Assembly (NCBI RefSeq): GCF_000812185.1
Contig: NZ_CP007026.1
Coordinates: 557,222-621,221 of the forward strand
Length of the DNA: 64,000 bases
Direction of reading: 5' to 3'
Source: Candidatus Nitrosopelagicus brevis
GTDB taxonomy: Archaea; Thermoproteota; Nitrososphaeria; Nitrososphaerales; Nitrosopumilaceae
A program made the translations under genes and the position numbers. Each line of letters begins with the position of its first letter. Position 1 is the stretch's first letter. The notes beneath the pieces were generated by a model, which worked only from the letters and a program-made list of their open reading frames with translations, had not been told where the DNA came from and did no database searches. Below, in pieces: positions 9,011-17,293 of the stretch.

Positions 9011-10400
9011 GAAAATCCTATTTCTCACTTTTTCTATTCTCTTATTCACGTCTAGCGTAAGCGTCGCTTATGCTCAAGATGAACCAAAAACATATCCAAA
9101 TTATCGTGCATATGATTATGATGGAAATACTGTAAGACTTACTGACTTTGAAGGGCAAGTTGTATTGCTAAATGTTTGGGCAACTTGGTGTATCGAATGT
9201 TTAGAAGAGATGCCATATCTTAATGAACTTAACAAAGAATATTCTCCATCCGGCCTTAAGACACTCAGTGTAAGTATTGATACCATATCTCCTGATATTG
9301 TAAAAGAATTTGCTGATGACATGGATATGACCACTGAAATTTGGTATGATCCTCGAAATAATGCCACTCGTGAATTTAGAATGATGGGTCCTCCTATCAC
9401 ACTTTTGATCAACGGAAATGGTGAACTGATTCATGAATGGAAAGGTCCAATTTTTGAAGGAACCGATGTTGAAATGCGAATTGAAAGTGCATTAGGGTTA
9501 ACAGGAATTGAAGAATCACAAGAACAAATACAGAACTTTGAATTATCTCAAATGGATCAACTTAGTATAGGTGTAGCATTTGCCGCAGGTTTGTTGAGTT
9601 TCTTATCTCCTTGCGTTTTACCATTAATTCCAGCATATGCTTCATTTATCACAGGAATGAGTTTGAGAGATTTATCTAATGCACAAAGTTCTGGCAAACC
9701 TGGAAAGTTTAATCAAGATGAAATTACTGAATCTACAACTGGTCATGAGGAAGTCATAGGCCAATCTGCATCAAAATTCAGAATACAAACAATGGTATTG
9801 TCAAAAGGACTTTTGTTTGTTTTAGGATTTTCAATAATTTTTGTCATATTGGGTTCTGCTGTTTCTTATGCAGGAACAATGTTTGACGAAGCAACATTGT
9901 GGGTTGAAAGAATTGGCGGAATCGTACTAATTACATTTGGACTTCATTTGATTGGAATTTTAAAGCTTAACAAATTGAATATGCAAAAATCAATGAACTT
10001 CCAAAATCGCTCTACAAAAAATATTGGTTCATTATTTGTAGGAATGGCATTTGGTGCAGGATGGACTCCTTGCATTGGTCCGATTCTTGCTGGAATTCTA
10101 ACGATGGCTGCTACTAGTTCTAGTTGGGGTGCAGGAACATCTCTTCTCATAGCATATTCTGCAGGACTTGCGATTCCATTTATCATATCTGCATTAGCAA
10201 TTGATCGTTTTATGACATTCTTTAACAAAATAAAACGCTGGATTGGTTGGATTGAACGCGGTAGTGGAATATTGCTCATAGGAATTGGTGGATTACTACT
10301 CACCGGCTCATTATCAGTACTTGCATCGTATTTCCCAAATACTGAGATTAACCTTGATTCACTTTTGCATCCAATGTCTACTCTAAAACATTCTAGTTAG
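8997..10400 (+). CDS. TlpA-type thioredoxin fused to CcdA/DsbD membrane domain
   Basis: The 467-residue protein has a signal peptide (ILFLTFSILLFTSSVSVAYA), then an extracytoplasmic TlpA/thioredoxin domain with active site WCIEC (cysteines near residues 65 and 68) and a cis-Pro region (GPPITLLI). A six-helix CcdA domain follows, with its two membrane cysteines in LSPCVLPLIPA (~206) and GWTPCIGPI (~359). CcdA proteins move reducing power from cytoplasmic thioredoxin to thiol enzymes outside the membrane; here acceptor and donor are one chain. The ATG at 8997 places the signal peptide first and overlaps the propeller gene by 14 nt, suggesting translational coupling and a shared role. Confidence 0.92.
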   Translation: MTDYRKILFLTFSILLFTSSVSVAYAQDEPKTYPNYRAYDYDGNTVRLTDFEGQVVLLNVWATWCIECLEEMPYLNELNKEYSPSGLKTLSVSIDTISPDIVKEFADDMDMTTEIWYDPRNNATREFRMMGPPITLLINGNGELIHEWKGPIFEGTDVEMRIESALGLTGIEESQEQIQNFELSQMDQLSIGVAFAAGLLSFLSPCVLPLIPAYASFITGMSLRDLSNAQSSGKPGKFNQDEITESTTGHEEVIGQSASKFRIQTMVLSKGLLFVLGFSIIFVILGSAVSYAGTMFDEATLWVERIGGIVLITFGLHLIGILKLNKLNMQKSMNFQNRSTKNIGSLFVGMAFGAGWTPCIGPILAGILTMAATSSSWGAGTSLLIAYSAGLAIPFIISALAIDRFMTFFNKIKRWIGWIERGSGILLIGIGGLLLTGSLSVLASYFPNTEINLDSLLHPMSTLKHSS

Positions 10401-11019
10401 AGCAGAAATCATATGAATTTACTGAGTTTAATTCTTTAATTTTTTCTAGTTGTAATCTCTTGATATCATCCACGCCTAGATATTTTCTCATATTTTCATA
10501 TTCTTGTTTTTCAAACTCGTCATTATTGATTCCTATGTAAAATTCAGCTTTTCCTGTAAGCATTGAATTTTGCATACTTTCTTTTGGTATACCGTAGAAG
10601 ATGTATGCAATGAATTTACCTTCTTCTAATTTATTCTCAGGTATTGAAAAAACAAATGAATTATCATCTGCAATGTGTACTCCGTCTGACATCGCCATTC
10701 TGTAATCTGTTGGAAATGGGCTAACCTGATACACCCACATTATTGCTGGATAACCTTTCTGTATTCCTAAATTGACAGCCTTACCATTTTCAAAGTTTAC
10801 GTTACCTGAAATCAAAACGTTCTCCGATTCGTCTAATTGATTATATTCGTGAATAACTTTGCCAAGTGTAATGGTTTCATTACATGCAAAAAGATGTTTT
10901 AGTGATTCTGGAATTTCACGCTCTTCTGCTAGACTTGAATTTGATAATGCCGGAACTATTCCTAATGATACAATCAAAGCAAATAACATTGATCTGTAAA
11001 AATTAGATTTTATGTTCAT
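10393..11019 (-). CDS. Exported hypothetical protein
   Basis: The 208-residue protein begins at ATG 11019 with a signal peptide (SMLFALIVSLGIVPALSNSS). The body is beta-rich (VLISGNVNFENGKAVNLGI, IMWVYQVSPFP), ending in a charged helix and a C-terminal cysteine; another cysteine lies near the mature N-terminus (FACNET). These could form one disulfide. It resembles beta-sandwich thaumarchaeal exported proteins but no named family is recognised. Its stop overlaps the end of the convergent TlpA-CcdA gene by 8 nt, and it diverges from purS. Confidence 0.75.
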   Translation of the reverse strand: MNIKSNFYRSMLFALIVSLGIVPALSNSSLAEEREIPESLKHLFACNETITLGKVIHEYNQLDESENVLISGNVNFENGKAVNLGIQKGYPAIMWVYQVSPFPTDYRMAMSDGVHIADDNSFVFSIPENKLEEGKFIAYIFYGIPKESMQNSMLTGKAEFYIGINNDEFEKQEYENMRKYLGVDDIKRLQLEKIKELNSVNSYDFCSN

Positions 11020-11138
11020 GTAATAACGCCACTTATAGAAGATATAAGCCTCCATACACCATCACTAGTGTCAAATCAACATTCTTAATTTCAAACTTTG
11101 GATAGAGCACTTAAATTAATTAACAAACACTAAACGGT

Positions 11139-11399
11139 ATGCCTAATTTTCAAGTTAGCGTTGTAATTGAAAATAAACCTGGAATAAGTGATCCTGAAGG
11201 TGACACTATACTAAATGATCTTGTTTTAAAAGATAAGAATACCAACATCACACAAATTCGTTCAGGAACTATTCTCAAATTTTCCATTACAGAATCCAAT
11301 GAACAAAACGCAAAAGATTCTATTATCAAAATTTGCGATGAATTGAGAATTTATAATCCATTGGTAAGTAAGGTCACAGCTACTGTAGATGAAATCTAA
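11139..11399 (+). CDS. purS: Phosphoribosylformylglycinamidine synthase subunit PurS
   Basis: This 86-residue protein has the PurS layout: VSVVIENKPGISDPEGDTIL at the N-terminus and a final strand with NPLVSKVTATVDEI. PurS bridges PurQ and PurL in the bacterial/archaeal FGAM synthase and helps channel ammonia, at the fourth step of de novo purine synthesis. A TATA-like TTAAATTAA lies about 28 nt before the ATG. It is separated from purQ by a CBS gene on the opposite strand, so it is probably transcribed independently of purQLF. Confidence 0.93.
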   Translation: MPNFQVSVVIENKPGISDPEGDTILNDLVLKDKNTNITQIRSGTILKFSITESNEQNAKDSIIKICDELRIYNPLVSKVTATVDEI

Positions 11400-11812
11400 T
11401 CTTTGCTGATACTCTTTATTGTACCATCAACTAAAATTTGGTCTCTCAGATAACTTGCTAGATCGGTTTGGGTAATTACTCCTACTAGATTTTCATTGTC
11501 TAGAATTAACAATCGACGAATATTGTTATTTAACATTTTTTGAATTGCATCTTCTATTGTAGTGGTGGGTCCTACTGACCGAAACTTGTATGACATAATT
11601 TCTGAAATCTTAATCTCACTTGCTTTTTTGTCCTCTGCTGCAACTTTACGAACAAAGTCGCTTTCGCTTAGTACTCCCTGAGGTTTTCCTTCATTCATTA
11701 TGACTAGGAAACTAATGTCTTTTTCAGCAATTATTTTTGCTGCATCTTGCGCAGTCTTATCATTCTCAATTGTTATAACATTCTTCTCCATAATGTCTCG
11801 AATTTGTCCCAT
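11396..11812 (-). CDS. Two-CBS-domain protein
   Basis: The 138-residue protein consists of two CBS motifs: VGQIRDIMEKNVITIENDKT-type N-terminal region with KPQGVLSESDFVRKV, then SEIMSYKFRSVGPTTTIEDA through LVGVITQTDLASYL. Such tandem pairs bind adenine nucleotides and sense cellular energy. No fused effector domain is present. It is convergent with purS (stops overlap by 4 nt, CTAA) and divergent from purQ, so an adenylate-sensing link with purine synthesis is tempting but unproven. Start chosen at ATG 11812 (MGQIRDIM), the natural CBS beginning; an upstream codon at 11845 is less likely. Confidence 0.9.
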   Translation of the reverse strand: MGQIRDIMEKNVITIENDKTAQDAAKIIAEKDISFLVIMNEGKPQGVLSESDFVRKVAAEDKKASEIKISEIMSYKFRSVGPTTTIEDAIQKMLNNNIRRLLILDNENLVGVITQTDLASYLRDQILVDGTIKSISKD

Positions 11813-11889
11813 AACTGAAATGTAGAATACTCGAAATAAAAACATGTCATCACGAAATCAAATTTATACCACGAATTCAATCATAAATT

Positions 11890-12570
11890 GTGAAAGTCGG
11901 GGTTATTGTTTTTCCTGGCAGTAATTGTGATCGTGACATGCATCACGTGTTAACTGATGTCTTTAACCTAAATGCTGAATTTTATTGGCATGAAAAAAAT
12001 CTTCCATCTGATATTGATGCAGTTGTCCTTCCGGGAGGTTTTTCCTATGGTGATAGATTGCGCGCAGGAGTAATAGCTGCACATAGCCCTATAATTTCTG
12101 ATGTAAAAAAATTATCTGAAAAAGGAATCCCTATTTTAGGTGTCTGTAATGGATTTCAAATCTTGGTGGAATCAGGATTACTCCCTGGAGTTTTACTAAA
12201 AAATGAATCTTTGAACTTTATGTGTGAATGGACAAACCTCATTGTAAATAATAACAAAACTCCTTTCACAAACAAATTAGAATTAAATCAAAAAATTCCA
12301 ATTCCGATTGCTAATGGAGAAGGAAGATATTTTGTTGATGATGAAACATTAAGTCAATTAAAAAAGAATAACCAAATTGTTTTTTCATATGAAAATAAGG
12401 TCAATGGCTCTGTTTCTCAAATTGCAGGTGTCTGTAATTCTGATGGAAATGTAGTGGGAATGATGCCACATCCAGAACGTGCTGCTGAAAAAGCAATTAA
12501 TCAAATTGATCACAAACCTTCGTCATTGATTTTTGAATCTCTAGTAGAAACGGTAGGTATGAAAAATTGA
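11890..12570 (+). CDS. purQ: FGAM synthase glutaminase subunit PurQ
   Basis: This 226-residue class I glutamine amidotransferase starts at GTG 11890. It carries VGVIVFPGSNCDRDM, the oxyanion motif PGGFSYGDRLRAG, the nucleophile Cys in GVCNGFQILVE, and the His/Glu pair in MMPHPERAAE. It releases ammonia from glutamine for PurL. It overlaps purL by 4 nt (TTGA), and purL overlaps purF, so purQ-purL-purF is a tightly coupled operon. Confidence 0.96.
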   Translation: MKVGVIVFPGSNCDRDMHHVLTDVFNLNAEFYWHEKNLPSDIDAVVLPGGFSYGDRLRAGVIAAHSPIISDVKKLSEKGIPILGVCNGFQILVESGLLPGVLLKNESLNFMCEWTNLIVNNNKTPFTNKLELNQKIPIPIANGEGRYFVDDETLSQLKKNNQIVFSYENKVNGSVSQIAGVCNSDGNVVGMMPHPERAAEKAINQIDHKPSSLIFESLVETVGMKN

Positions 12571-14720
12571 GTTTTCAAGAACATGAGAAATTACACATTG
12601 AAAAAAATGTAAAACGAGAGTTAACTTCTACTGAACTACAAATACTTGCTGCAGAATGGTCTGAACACTGTTCTTACAAATCTTCAAAAATGCATTTGAG
12701 AATGTTACCTACTACTGGCTCAAATGTAATTGTTGAAAAAGGATATGATTCCGGTGTTTTAGATGTTGGTGATGGGTATGTTGTAACTGTACATATTGAA
12801 AGTCATAATCATCCATCGGCAGTTGAACCGTTTGGTGGTGCTGCAACAGGTGTAGGCGGTGTAATTCGTGATATCTTATCTGCTGGAACAAGACCTATTG
12901 CATTGTTTGATGGATTAAGGTTTGGTGATATAGAAAATGATGCACATGCACGATGGTTATTCAAAAATGCAGTATCAGGAATTGCCGATTATGGAAATTG
13001 CCTTGGCATTCCAACAATTGGTGGTGAAGTGGAATTTGATACATGTTATACAAATTATGCATTAGTTGATGTGGCAGCAGTCGGATTTGGGAAAAAATCA
13101 AAATTAATTAAAAATCACGCAAACATTAATGATTTGGTTTTACTAATTGGTGGTTCAACTGGTCGTGATGGTGTAGGCGGTTCACAATTTGCATCTGACG
13201 CATTAGAAGGAGAAGATCGTTCAGCTGTACAAATACCTGATCCATTTATTGAAAAATTAATCATCGAAGCAATTTTAGAATGCCGTGATGAAAATTGTAT
13301 TAATGCAATGAAAGACTTAGGTGGCGGTGGTCTTTCTTGTGCAATTTCTGAAACTGCGGAAAGTTTAGGAATCGGTATTGAACTCGACGTAAAAAATGTT
13401 CATTTACGTGAGTCTGACTTGTCCCCTGATGAAATAATGATTTCTGAATCTCAAGAAAGAATGCTTGTAATATCTTCTTCAGACAACCTCTCAAAAATTG
13501 AAAAAATTTGTGATAAATTTAGAATTCAATGTTCTGTAATTGGTAAAGTTAAGGAGGATAAAATGATGCATGTCAAAAACGGTAATGATACCTTGGCATT
13601 ACTTCCTGCAGATTTTGTCGCACGTGGTCCTTTAATTGACCGGCCAAAATCAAAACCAGAATATCTTTCACAACTTCCATCTTCCCCTCCATCTGAAAAT
13701 CAATTACCATTATCTGAGACTTTACTCAAACTACTTTCTGCTCCAAATATTGCGAGTAAACATTGGGTTTTTCGTCAATATGATCATGAAGTTGGAATTC
13801 GAACCGTCATAAAACCTGGTTTTGATAGTTCTGTCTTACGTCTAGACAATGGAAAATCATTATCTGTAAAAATTGACGGTAATCCAAAGCATTGTTACAT
13901 TGATCCCCGACAAGGTGCAATTGGATGCTTTGAAGAAGCATGTAGAAATGTTGTTTGTACCGGTGCAACTCCGATGGGCATGGTTGATCATTTACAATTT
14001 GGCAATCCTGAAGATCCTGAAATATTTTGGACATTTATGGAATCTATAGAGGGAATTACTGATTTTGCAAAATTTCTTAATGTTCCATGTGTAGGTGGTA
14101 AAGTTAGTTTCTATAATGAAACCTCTAACGGTCCAATAAAACCAACTCCACTGATTGGTGTGCTTGGATTGATTGAAAATTCACCTCTTGTACCAACCAC
14201 CCCTTCAAATAATGATGTAATTTTGTTGGTGGGTGAAACAAAGGATGAGCTTGGCGGCTCTGAATATTATGAATATATACATAATTTCATTGGAGGCATT
14301 GCACCAAAAGTAGATTTTTCAGAATCACAAAAAAATATGAAATCTGTACTATCTTTGATTTCAAAAAATCTGGTAAAATGTGCACATGATTGTTCTAAAG
14401 GAGGTCTTGCCATTGCAATTTCTGAATTATGTGTATTTGGAAAACTTGGATGTGATGTTAATTTGACATCCTCTCTTTCTTCAGAAAAAATGTTATTCTC
14501 TGAAAGTCATTCTCGTTATCTGTTGGTAGTTGATAAAAATAATCTTGATGAAATAAAATCTCTCTTATCCGAACATGATTGTATATTCTCTGAACTTGGA
14601 ATCTTTTCTGGCGATCAAATAAGCTTCAAATCAAACTCTGAAGCAATTCTGGAACTAAGAGTTGATAAAGCAGAAAATAATTATCTAAACTCATTGGGGA
14701 AAATAATTCAAAATGGTTAA
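12567..14720 (+). CDS. purL: FGAM synthase synthetase subunit PurL
   Basis: The 717-residue protein has the size of the small bacterial/archaeal PurL. It shows the ATP-binding and catalytic region AAEWSEHCSYKSSKMHL, IESHNHPSAVEPFGGAATGV and DLGGGGLSCAISE, with a second AIRS-like half (CSKGGLAIAISE). It makes FGAM from FGAR, ATP and ammonia delivered by PurQ through PurS. The start is a TTG inside the purQ stop (TTGA). No nearby ATG would preserve the N-terminus. The 3' end overlaps purF by 8 nt. Confidence 0.96.
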   Translation: MSFQEHEKLHIEKNVKRELTSTELQILAAEWSEHCSYKSSKMHLRMLPTTGSNVIVEKGYDSGVLDVGDGYVVTVHIESHNHPSAVEPFGGAATGVGGVIRDILSAGTRPIALFDGLRFGDIENDAHARWLFKNAVSGIADYGNCLGIPTIGGEVEFDTCYTNYALVDVAAVGFGKKSKLIKNHANINDLVLLIGGSTGRDGVGGSQFASDALEGEDRSAVQIPDPFIEKLIIEAILECRDENCINAMKDLGGGGLSCAISETAESLGIGIELDVKNVHLRESDLSPDEIMISESQERMLVISSSDNLSKIEKICDKFRIQCSVIGKVKEDKMMHVKNGNDTLALLPADFVARGPLIDRPKSKPEYLSQLPSSPPSENQLPLSETLLKLLSAPNIASKHWVFRQYDHEVGIRTVIKPGFDSSVLRLDNGKSLSVKIDGNPKHCYIDPRQGAIGCFEEACRNVVCTGATPMGMVDHLQFGNPEDPEIFWTFMESIEGITDFAKFLNVPCVGGKVSFYNETSNGPIKPTPLIGVLGLIENSPLVPTTPSNNDVILLVGETKDELGGSEYYEYIHNFIGGIAPKVDFSESQKNMKSVLSLISKNLVKCAHDCSKGGLAIAISELCVFGKLGCDVNLTSSLSSEKMLFSESHSRYLLVVDKNNLDEIKSLLSEHDCIFSELGIFSGDQISFKSNSEAILELRVDKAENNYLNSLGKIIQNG

Positions 14721-16149
14721 AGAAAACTGTGGTGTAGTTGGGATTTACAGTGAAGGCGATGTCAATGTTATTCCAATGGTAATTGATGCATTACGTGCAT
14801 TACAACATCGTGGTCAAGAAGCTTGGGGATTGGCAATTCCAAACAAAGCTCCATTAAAACGATTAGGACTTGTTTCTGCATCTTCTGGCGAATTCAAAAA
14901 AATATCCGAAGAATATGCTTCTCACTCTGCAATTGGACATGTTAGGTATTCCACTGTTGGAAAAAGTGATCTTGAAAGTGCGCAACCACTTAAAGTAAAA
15001 GATCTTTGTGTTGCACATAATGGAACCATTTCTAATGTTGAAGAACTTTCAAATCTTGTTGGTGGATGTACCTTTACTCCACAAAATGCTAGTGATACCC
15101 TTGTAGCAGCACAAAGATTGGTATCATTAATCACTGAAAATGGAAAACTTGGAAATGCGTTATCTATTTTAAAAAATGAAATGGTTGGTTCATTCTGTTT
15201 CACATTTCTTTCTGATGATGATGCCGTATTTGCAGCAAGAGATCCTAAAGGATTCCGTCCTATGGTTTTAGGTCATAAGGAACAGGGCAATGTACACATT
15301 GTTACTTCTGAATCATCTGCAATTTCTGCAATTGGTGCAAAACTAGTACGTGATGTTGTTCCGGGCGAACTAATTAAAATTAGTAAAGAAGGTGGCTTTG
15401 AAACTGAAATGTTTTCTGATGATACAAATCGTGCGCATTGTTCGTTTGAATTCACATATTTTGCTCAACCTTCTAGTAAGATGGAGGGAACAAACATCTA
15501 TCTTGCAAGAAAACGCATTGGTCAATTCCTTGCAAAAAAGTATCCTATACATGACGCTGATGTTGTAATTCCTGTACCTGATTCTGCAAGACCTGCTGCA
15601 TTAGGATTTGCTCAAGAACTTGGAATACAATTTGACGAAGGATTGTTGAAGGATCGTTATAGTAAGAAAGGTCCGTTAAGAAGTTTCATTGAACCCCATC
15701 AAAGTGACAGAATAGAAATTAATAGATGGATTATACCAATTCGCGAAGTTATTGAAGACAAACACATCATAGTCATTGATGATAGCCTAGTTAGAGGAAC
15801 TAGTTCTAAAGCAATCATCAAAGCATTACGTCGTTCAGGAGCTAGAAAAATCAGCATGATGGTCACATATCCTCCAATAAAATTCCCATGTTATGCTGGA
15901 ATTGATTTTCCATCGCAAGAAGAACTTGCAACATTCGATGGTGGTAAAGATCTGAGTGAAAAAGAAATGATTGAAAAAGTTCGTAATGACATTGGTGCAG
16001 ACTTTTTGGGTTACAATGATGCAGAAAATCTTGCAAACGCTGTTGGCATTCCAAAAGATTCCATGTGTTTCACATGTGCGACTGGAAACTACGCTCCTCT
16101 AGGAATTACCCCAAATTTTAATAAGATGAAACAGATGAAAAGTGTCTGA
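14713..16149 (+). CDS. purF: Amidophosphoribosyltransferase PurF (Fe-S type)
   Basis: This 478-residue enzyme makes phosphoribosylamine from PRPP and glutamine, the committed purine step. After a five-residue propeptide (MVKEN) comes the nucleophile Cys in CGVVGIYS, then QHRGQEAWG. The PRPP loop is IIVIDDSLVRGTSSKA. Four cysteines at positions expected for the Bacillus-type [4Fe-4S] cluster are present (HCSFEF, FPCYAGIDF, MCFTCATG), so it is probably the cluster-containing, propeptide-processed form. It overlaps purL by 8 nt and touches the next gene at TGATG. Confidence 0.96.
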   Translation: MVKENCGVVGIYSEGDVNVIPMVIDALRALQHRGQEAWGLAIPNKAPLKRLGLVSASSGEFKKISEEYASHSAIGHVRYSTVGKSDLESAQPLKVKDLCVAHNGTISNVEELSNLVGGCTFTPQNASDTLVAAQRLVSLITENGKLGNALSILKNEMVGSFCFTFLSDDDAVFAARDPKGFRPMVLGHKEQGNVHIVTSESSAISAIGAKLVRDVVPGELIKISKEGGFETEMFSDDTNRAHCSFEFTYFAQPSSKMEGTNIYLARKRIGQFLAKKYPIHDADVVIPVPDSARPAALGFAQELGIQFDEGLLKDRYSKKGPLRSFIEPHQSDRIEINRWIIPIREVIEDKHIIVIDDSLVRGTSSKAIIKALRRSGARKISMMVTYPPIKFPCYAGIDFPSQEELATFDGGKDLSEKEMIEKVRNDIGADFLGYNDAENLANAVGIPKDSMCFTCATGNYAPLGITPNFNKMKQMKSV

Positions 16150-16397
16150 TGGAAACTGCATACGTTCTAGTCCAATGTAAAATTGCACATGAAATGGAAG
16201 TGCTAAAGGCATTGTTAGAAATTGATTTAGTTAAAGAAGCAAAAGGCACATTTGGTTATTATGATATTTTTACAAAAATTCAAGGTGAAAGCTCTTCTGA
16301 AATTGAAGACATAATCACAAAAAAAATACGTAATATTGAAAATGTTACAGCCACTACTACATTATCTATTATCCCCGAACAGGATTTTGAGAAATGA
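16149..16397 (+). CDS. Stand-alone AsnC/Lrp ligand-binding (RAM) domain protein
   Basis: The 82-residue protein is a single RAM/AsnC_trans_reg fold: ETAYVLVQCKIAHEMEVLKA, FGYYDIFTKIQGES, and a last strand TATTTLSIIPE. It lacks the DNA-binding domain of Lrp regulators. Such stand-alone domains usually bind amino acids or modulate partner proteins. Its ATG overlaps the purF stop by one base and it overlaps the next small gene at ATGA. The operon position suggests feedback on purine or glutamine metabolism, which is inferred. Two more RAM proteins occur at 59175-59629. Confidence 0.88.
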   Translation: METAYVLVQCKIAHEMEVLKALLEIDLVKEAKGTFGYYDIFTKIQGESSSEIEDIITKKIRNIENVTATTTLSIIPEQDFEK

Positions 16398-16534
16398 GTA
16401 AAGAAACACGTTCTATTGATAAGAAAGGATTTTCAAACAAATTTTTTGAAGAATTAGACAAAGAACATGATAATGCAAAGGAATTTGCAAAACGTCAAAA
16501 AGAATTAAAAGAAAAAAAGAAAAAACAAAGCTGA
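16394..16534 (+). CDS. Small basic protein at the end of the pur operon
   Basis: A 46-codon frame starts at ATG 16394, overlapping the previous stop as ATGA. The product begins MSKETRSIDKKGFSNKFFEE and ends in a Lys-rich tail (EKKKKQS). It is helical and highly charged, with no recognisable domain. The ATGA coupling, and the fact that the frame fills the space before a new promoter, support it being real. Function unknown. Confidence 0.6.
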   Translation: MSKETRSIDKKGFSNKFFEELDKEHDNAKEFAKRQKELKEKKKKQS

Positions 16535-16543
16535 TTTTGGCTC

Positions 16544-16550
16544 TTTTATA
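16544..16550 (+). promoter_or_regulatory. TATA-like box of a hairpin RNA
   Basis: TTTTATA is centred 25-26 nt before the first paired base of the hairpin at 16572. It lies just after the stop of the small gene at 16534 and is too far from the next gene (ATG 16664) to serve that gene directly without a 90-nt leader. Confidence 0.45.
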
Positions 16551-16571
16551 CTAATTTTACAAGTAGTTTAC

Positions 16572-16631
16572 AACCAGATTGGGATGATGTTCCTTCTGCA
16601 AGTAGGCTCAATCACCCCAATCTTGGTTTTT
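16572..16631 (+). ncRNA. Candidate independently transcribed hairpin RNA
   Basis: The segment folds into one long hairpin. AACC (16572-16575) pairs with GGTT (16625-16628) and AGATTGGG (16576-16583) with CCCAATCT (16616-16623), with one bulged T at 16624. After an A-C mismatch, TGAT (16585-16588) pairs with ATCA (16611-16614). A three-pair CCT/AGG tip may close a 9-nt loop. A TATA box sits 25 nt upstream of the stem and a T-run (16627-16631) follows it, as expected for a short transcript. No RNA family is recognised. It could instead be a terminator for the pur operon or a leader of the gene at 16664. Confidence 0.5.
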
Positions 16632-16663
16632 GAGGTTAAATACTATTTTTGCAATAATATGCC

Positions 16664-16870
16664 ATGAAATTACGATGTACTACTTGTGCAAATTTTTGCT
16701 GTGATGCAAAAAAATGTAATTGCACTTGTCACAAAAAATCATTCAGTCGAACAAATTCATACCTCTCAAATGTAATGGATGTATTAACAAAACAAAAACT
16801 CAAGAACGTAAAAAGCATTGATCTGAGTTGGCAAACCAGTATTCTTGGCTCTATGATGCGAATAGAATAA
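16664..16870 (+). CDS. Small Cys-rich probable zinc-binding protein
   Basis: This 68-residue protein has seven cysteines and a histidine packed into the first 24 residues (CTTCANFCCDAKKCNCTCH), an arrangement able to bind one or two zinc ions. A basic, Ser-rich helical tail follows. It lacks membrane segments. No named family is recognised. It lies downstream of the hairpin RNA and in the same direction as the membrane protein at 16907 and purC. Confidence 0.7.
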   Translation: MKLRCTTCANFCCDAKKCNCTCHKKSFSRTNSYLSNVMDVLTKQKLKNVKSIDLSWQTSILGSMMRIE

Positions 16871-16906
16871 GAAAAATCTATTATTCTAGTTTTTTGATGT
16901 TTTTTA

Positions 16907-17287
16907 ATGGCAAGTAAAATTCCAATTTTTGGAGGAATTGCAGCTGCTGCAGGAATCACTGTATTTGTATTGTTCTTTACACCTGCTGGAATTTCACAAG
17001 AAGAATATTCATTATCTGTTGATCCTACAAAAGAAAAACAAAGTTTGTTTATCATGGCACGTGTTTCTTTAGAAAATACTGGTAGCAAACCTCTAACAAA
17101 TGTCGAACTTAATTTTGGTGACGGTGATAAAATCTATCTTGGAACCTTAAAACCTGGGCAATCAGAAATTATTTCTCCACCTCAAGGTAATTCATTACAA
17201 TTTGTAATTGTAACTTCTAATGAAGGAGTCTATGTTAGCAAAGTTTATCGTGAACCGATTGCAATGCCTGGTATGATGGGGTCTTAG
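16907..17287 (+). CDS. N-terminally anchored extracytoplasmic protein
   Basis: This 126-residue protein has one hydrophobic N-terminal segment (GGIAAAAGITVFVLFFTPAG), most likely an uncleaved anchor, followed by a beta-rich domain (ARVSLENTGSKPLTNVELNF, IYLGTLKPGQSEIISPP). The outer part resembles Ig-like or CARDB-like folds. It ends with a methionine-rich tail (MPGMMGS) that might bind copper. It is 6 nt upstream of purC and probably co-transcribed with it; a functional link is not evident. Confidence 0.75.
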   Translation: MASKIPIFGGIAAAAGITVFVLFFTPAGISQEEYSLSVDPTKEKQSLFIMARVSLENTGSKPLTNVELNFGDGDKIYLGTLKPGQSEIISPPQGNSLQFVIVTSNEGVYVSKVYREPIAMPGMMGS

Positions 17288-17293
17288 ATAATC

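Noticed and set aside
16572-16631. Reading the hairpin as a box C/D guide RNA
   Set aside because: GATGATG at 16583-16589 resembles box C, but no CTGA box D lies near the 3' end and the ends are better explained by a long stem.
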